Origin: JBBQTQ01 sp038213135
GTDB lineage: Bacteria; Actinomycetota; Thermoleophilia; Gaiellales; Gaiellaceae
Assembly (NCBI GenBank): GCA_038213135.1
Contig: JBBQTQ010000016.1
Span: 1-37,109, forward strand
Direction: 5' to 3'
Length of the DNA stretch: 37,109 nucleotides
Shown here: positions 36,557 through 37,109 of the stretch, piece by piece
Position numbering within the stretch: the stretch's first letter is position 1
Layout of the letters: every line of letters begins with the position of its first letter
Translations under genes and position numbers: made by a program
The notes under the pieces: generated by a model
Databases searched by the model: none
What the model was told of the DNA's origin: nothing
What the model saw: only the letters and a program-made list of their open reading frames with translations

Positions 36557-36585
36557 TTGACAGGCCGCCTGGCGAGCGATACGGT
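36557..36585 (+). promoter_or_regulatory. Sigma70-type promoter for the Ig-like protein gene
   Basis: TTGACA (36557-36562), exactly 17-nt spacer, TACGGT (36580-36585). It is the clearest two-box promoter in the window and leads into a roughly 28-nt leader with a GGAGGCGGGG ribosome binding region before the ATG at 36621. Confidence 0.6.
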
Positions 36586-36620
36586 CGCTTTTCGTACTGC
36601 GTGGTCGGAGGCGGGGGGTT

Positions 36621-36968
36621 ATGAGGTTCTCGTGGATTCGCTCAGCCGGCGCGTTGGCCCGGCGATTCAACAGCCCCCGGGCAGGTGCGCTCGCGTTGCT
36701 GGCGGGTTTCCTGCTTGCGATTGCGCCGCAGATTGCGTCGGCCGCGGGCCGCTCGACCTCGGCCACGGTGAGCTGTGTCCCGGCCGTCCGGGCGGTCGGT
36801 CAGGCGACGGTGTGCACGGTCACCGTGACGGACACCGCCGCCGGCTCCGCCGAGCGCGCCGACCGGCTCGGTCAGCTTTAGCTCGGACGGCGCGGGCACG
36901 TTCTCGCCCGCCGACACGTGCACGCTGGCTGCGGTCGACGCGTCTCACTCCTCCTGCCAGGTCAGCTA
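36621..36968 (+). pseudogene. Secreted Ig-like-domain protein, frameshifted and truncated at the contig end
   Basis: Begins MRFSWIRSAGALARRF, then a hydrophobic signal/anchor (GALALLAGFLLAIAPQIASA) and an Ig-like repeat start (SATVSCVPAVRAVGQATVCTVTVTDTAAGS). The frame then stops at 36879-36881, but the next frame continues the same fold without a break (SAPTGSVSFSSDGAGTF... SSCQVSYAPT), so one extra base lies near 36849. Whether this is a true mutation or an assembly error cannot be told; the closeness to the contig end favours error. From 36969 on, the sequence belongs to the inverted copy of the ABC ATPase gene. Intact relatives are long cell-surface proteins with many Ig-like repeats. Confidence 0.75.
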
Positions 36969-37109
36969 CGCGCCGACGGCCGGCGCCCCGCGGACCGTCG
37001 CAGTGCGCTGCTCGGCTGGCGAGGTCGGCCTCGCCGAGATCGTGCGCGCGCTCGACGCGGAGGGGATCCACGTCGCGAACCTCGAGCTGCACCAGCCCTC
37101 GCTCGACGA
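36969..37109. repeat. 141-bp terminal inverted repeat, right copy (probable artefact)
   Basis: Exact reverse complement of 1-141. It continues the frame of the Ig-like gene into the C-terminal coding part of the ABC ATPase (RTVAVRCSAGEVGLAEIVRA), which makes no sense for either protein, so it is not native here. Confidence 0.9.

Noticed and set aside
36538..36562. Strong intrinsic terminator after tRNA-Arg
   Set aside because: The hairpin has no real U-tract and its downstream side overlaps the -35 box of the next promoter, so it is listed only as a weak candidate.
1..37109. Terminal inverted repeat as evidence of a linear plasmid, phage or transposon
   Set aside because: The repeat is part of an ABC ATPase coding sequence, has the exact length of a common assembler k-mer, and no replication, capsid or telomere genes are present.

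Overview
This is a GC-rich (by eye close to 70 percent) stretch of an actinobacterial chromosome, most likely from class Thermoleophilia (Gaiellales/Solirubrobacterales type) and probably a metagenome-assembled contig. The taxonomic guess rests on: a secreted collagen-like protein whose N-terminus (…ALVFSLGGTGYAA) is typical of that class; an actinobacterial bc1 complex (diheme QcrC, Rieske QcrA with extra N-terminal helices, PDWY in QcrB); DUF1707 and SPTGNIRC-type (DUF6636-like) secreted proteins; and many apparently leaderless genes. About 40 genes are packed with very short gaps, and no stretch over 300 bases lacks a gene. Both contig ends carry the same exact 141-bp sequence in inverted orientation, almost certainly an assembly artefact, so the last 141 bases should not be read as native sequence.

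Layout. 0-2.9 kb (minus strand): a truncated DrrA-like ABC ATPase, an NAD-dependent formate dehydrogenase, and a collagen-like exported protein. 2.9-8.9 kb (plus): an overlapping three-gene unit of a ThDP enzyme (pyruvate oxidase-like), a mandelate-racemase-type enolase-superfamily enzyme and a large FAD/Fe-S 2-hydroxyacid dehydrogenase (YdiJ/GlcD-GlpC fusion type). 8.9-13.2 kb: a DUF1707 protein, a Tat-type beta-propeller protein and aconitase AcnA. 13.3-14.0 kb: a REP-associated tyrosine transposase (RAYT) framed by two identical palindromes; a third, solitary copy lies at 32.9 kb. 14.0-16.6 kb: a copper-resistance unit (Cu+ P-type ATPase and CsoR) whose operator lies on the copA start codon, with a divergent cupin gene. 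16.7-17.6 kb: an exported alpha/beta hydrolase.

17.6-24.6 kb (minus): a complete respiratory cluster, ctaC-ctaD-ctaE-(124-aa membrane protein)-qcrC-qcrA-qcrB, encoding a caa3-type oxidase and a bc1 complex with every gene junction overlapping. CtaD has Gln where the K-channel lysine is expected. 24.6-28.1 kb (plus): a diguanylate cyclase, then a TPP riboswitch controlling a CytX-like NCS1 permease, a PfkB-family kinase and a small BNR-repeat protein; the riboswitch P1 stem contains the ribosome binding site. 28.1-30.3 kb (minus): a DtxR/MntR-family regulator, a SAM methyltransferase and a PhzF-family protein, with a likely self-operator upstream and a 26-residue membrane peptide gene transcribed divergently. 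30.5-32.9 kb (plus): a SixA-type phosphatase, an ABC-2 exporter pair and an unknown 109-aa protein.

32.9-36.0 kb: divergent class III aminotransferase and proline dehydrogenase genes separated by only 30 bp that hold both -10 boxes, then a secreted N-acetylmuramoyl-L-alanine amidase. 36.0-37.1 kb: a secreted SPTGNIRC protein, tRNA-Arg(CCT), and the start of a secreted Ig-like-domain gene that is frameshifted and then runs into the artefactual terminal repeat. Ten start codons have a TAnnnT hexamer ending 6-8 nt upstream, consistent with widespread leaderless transcription.
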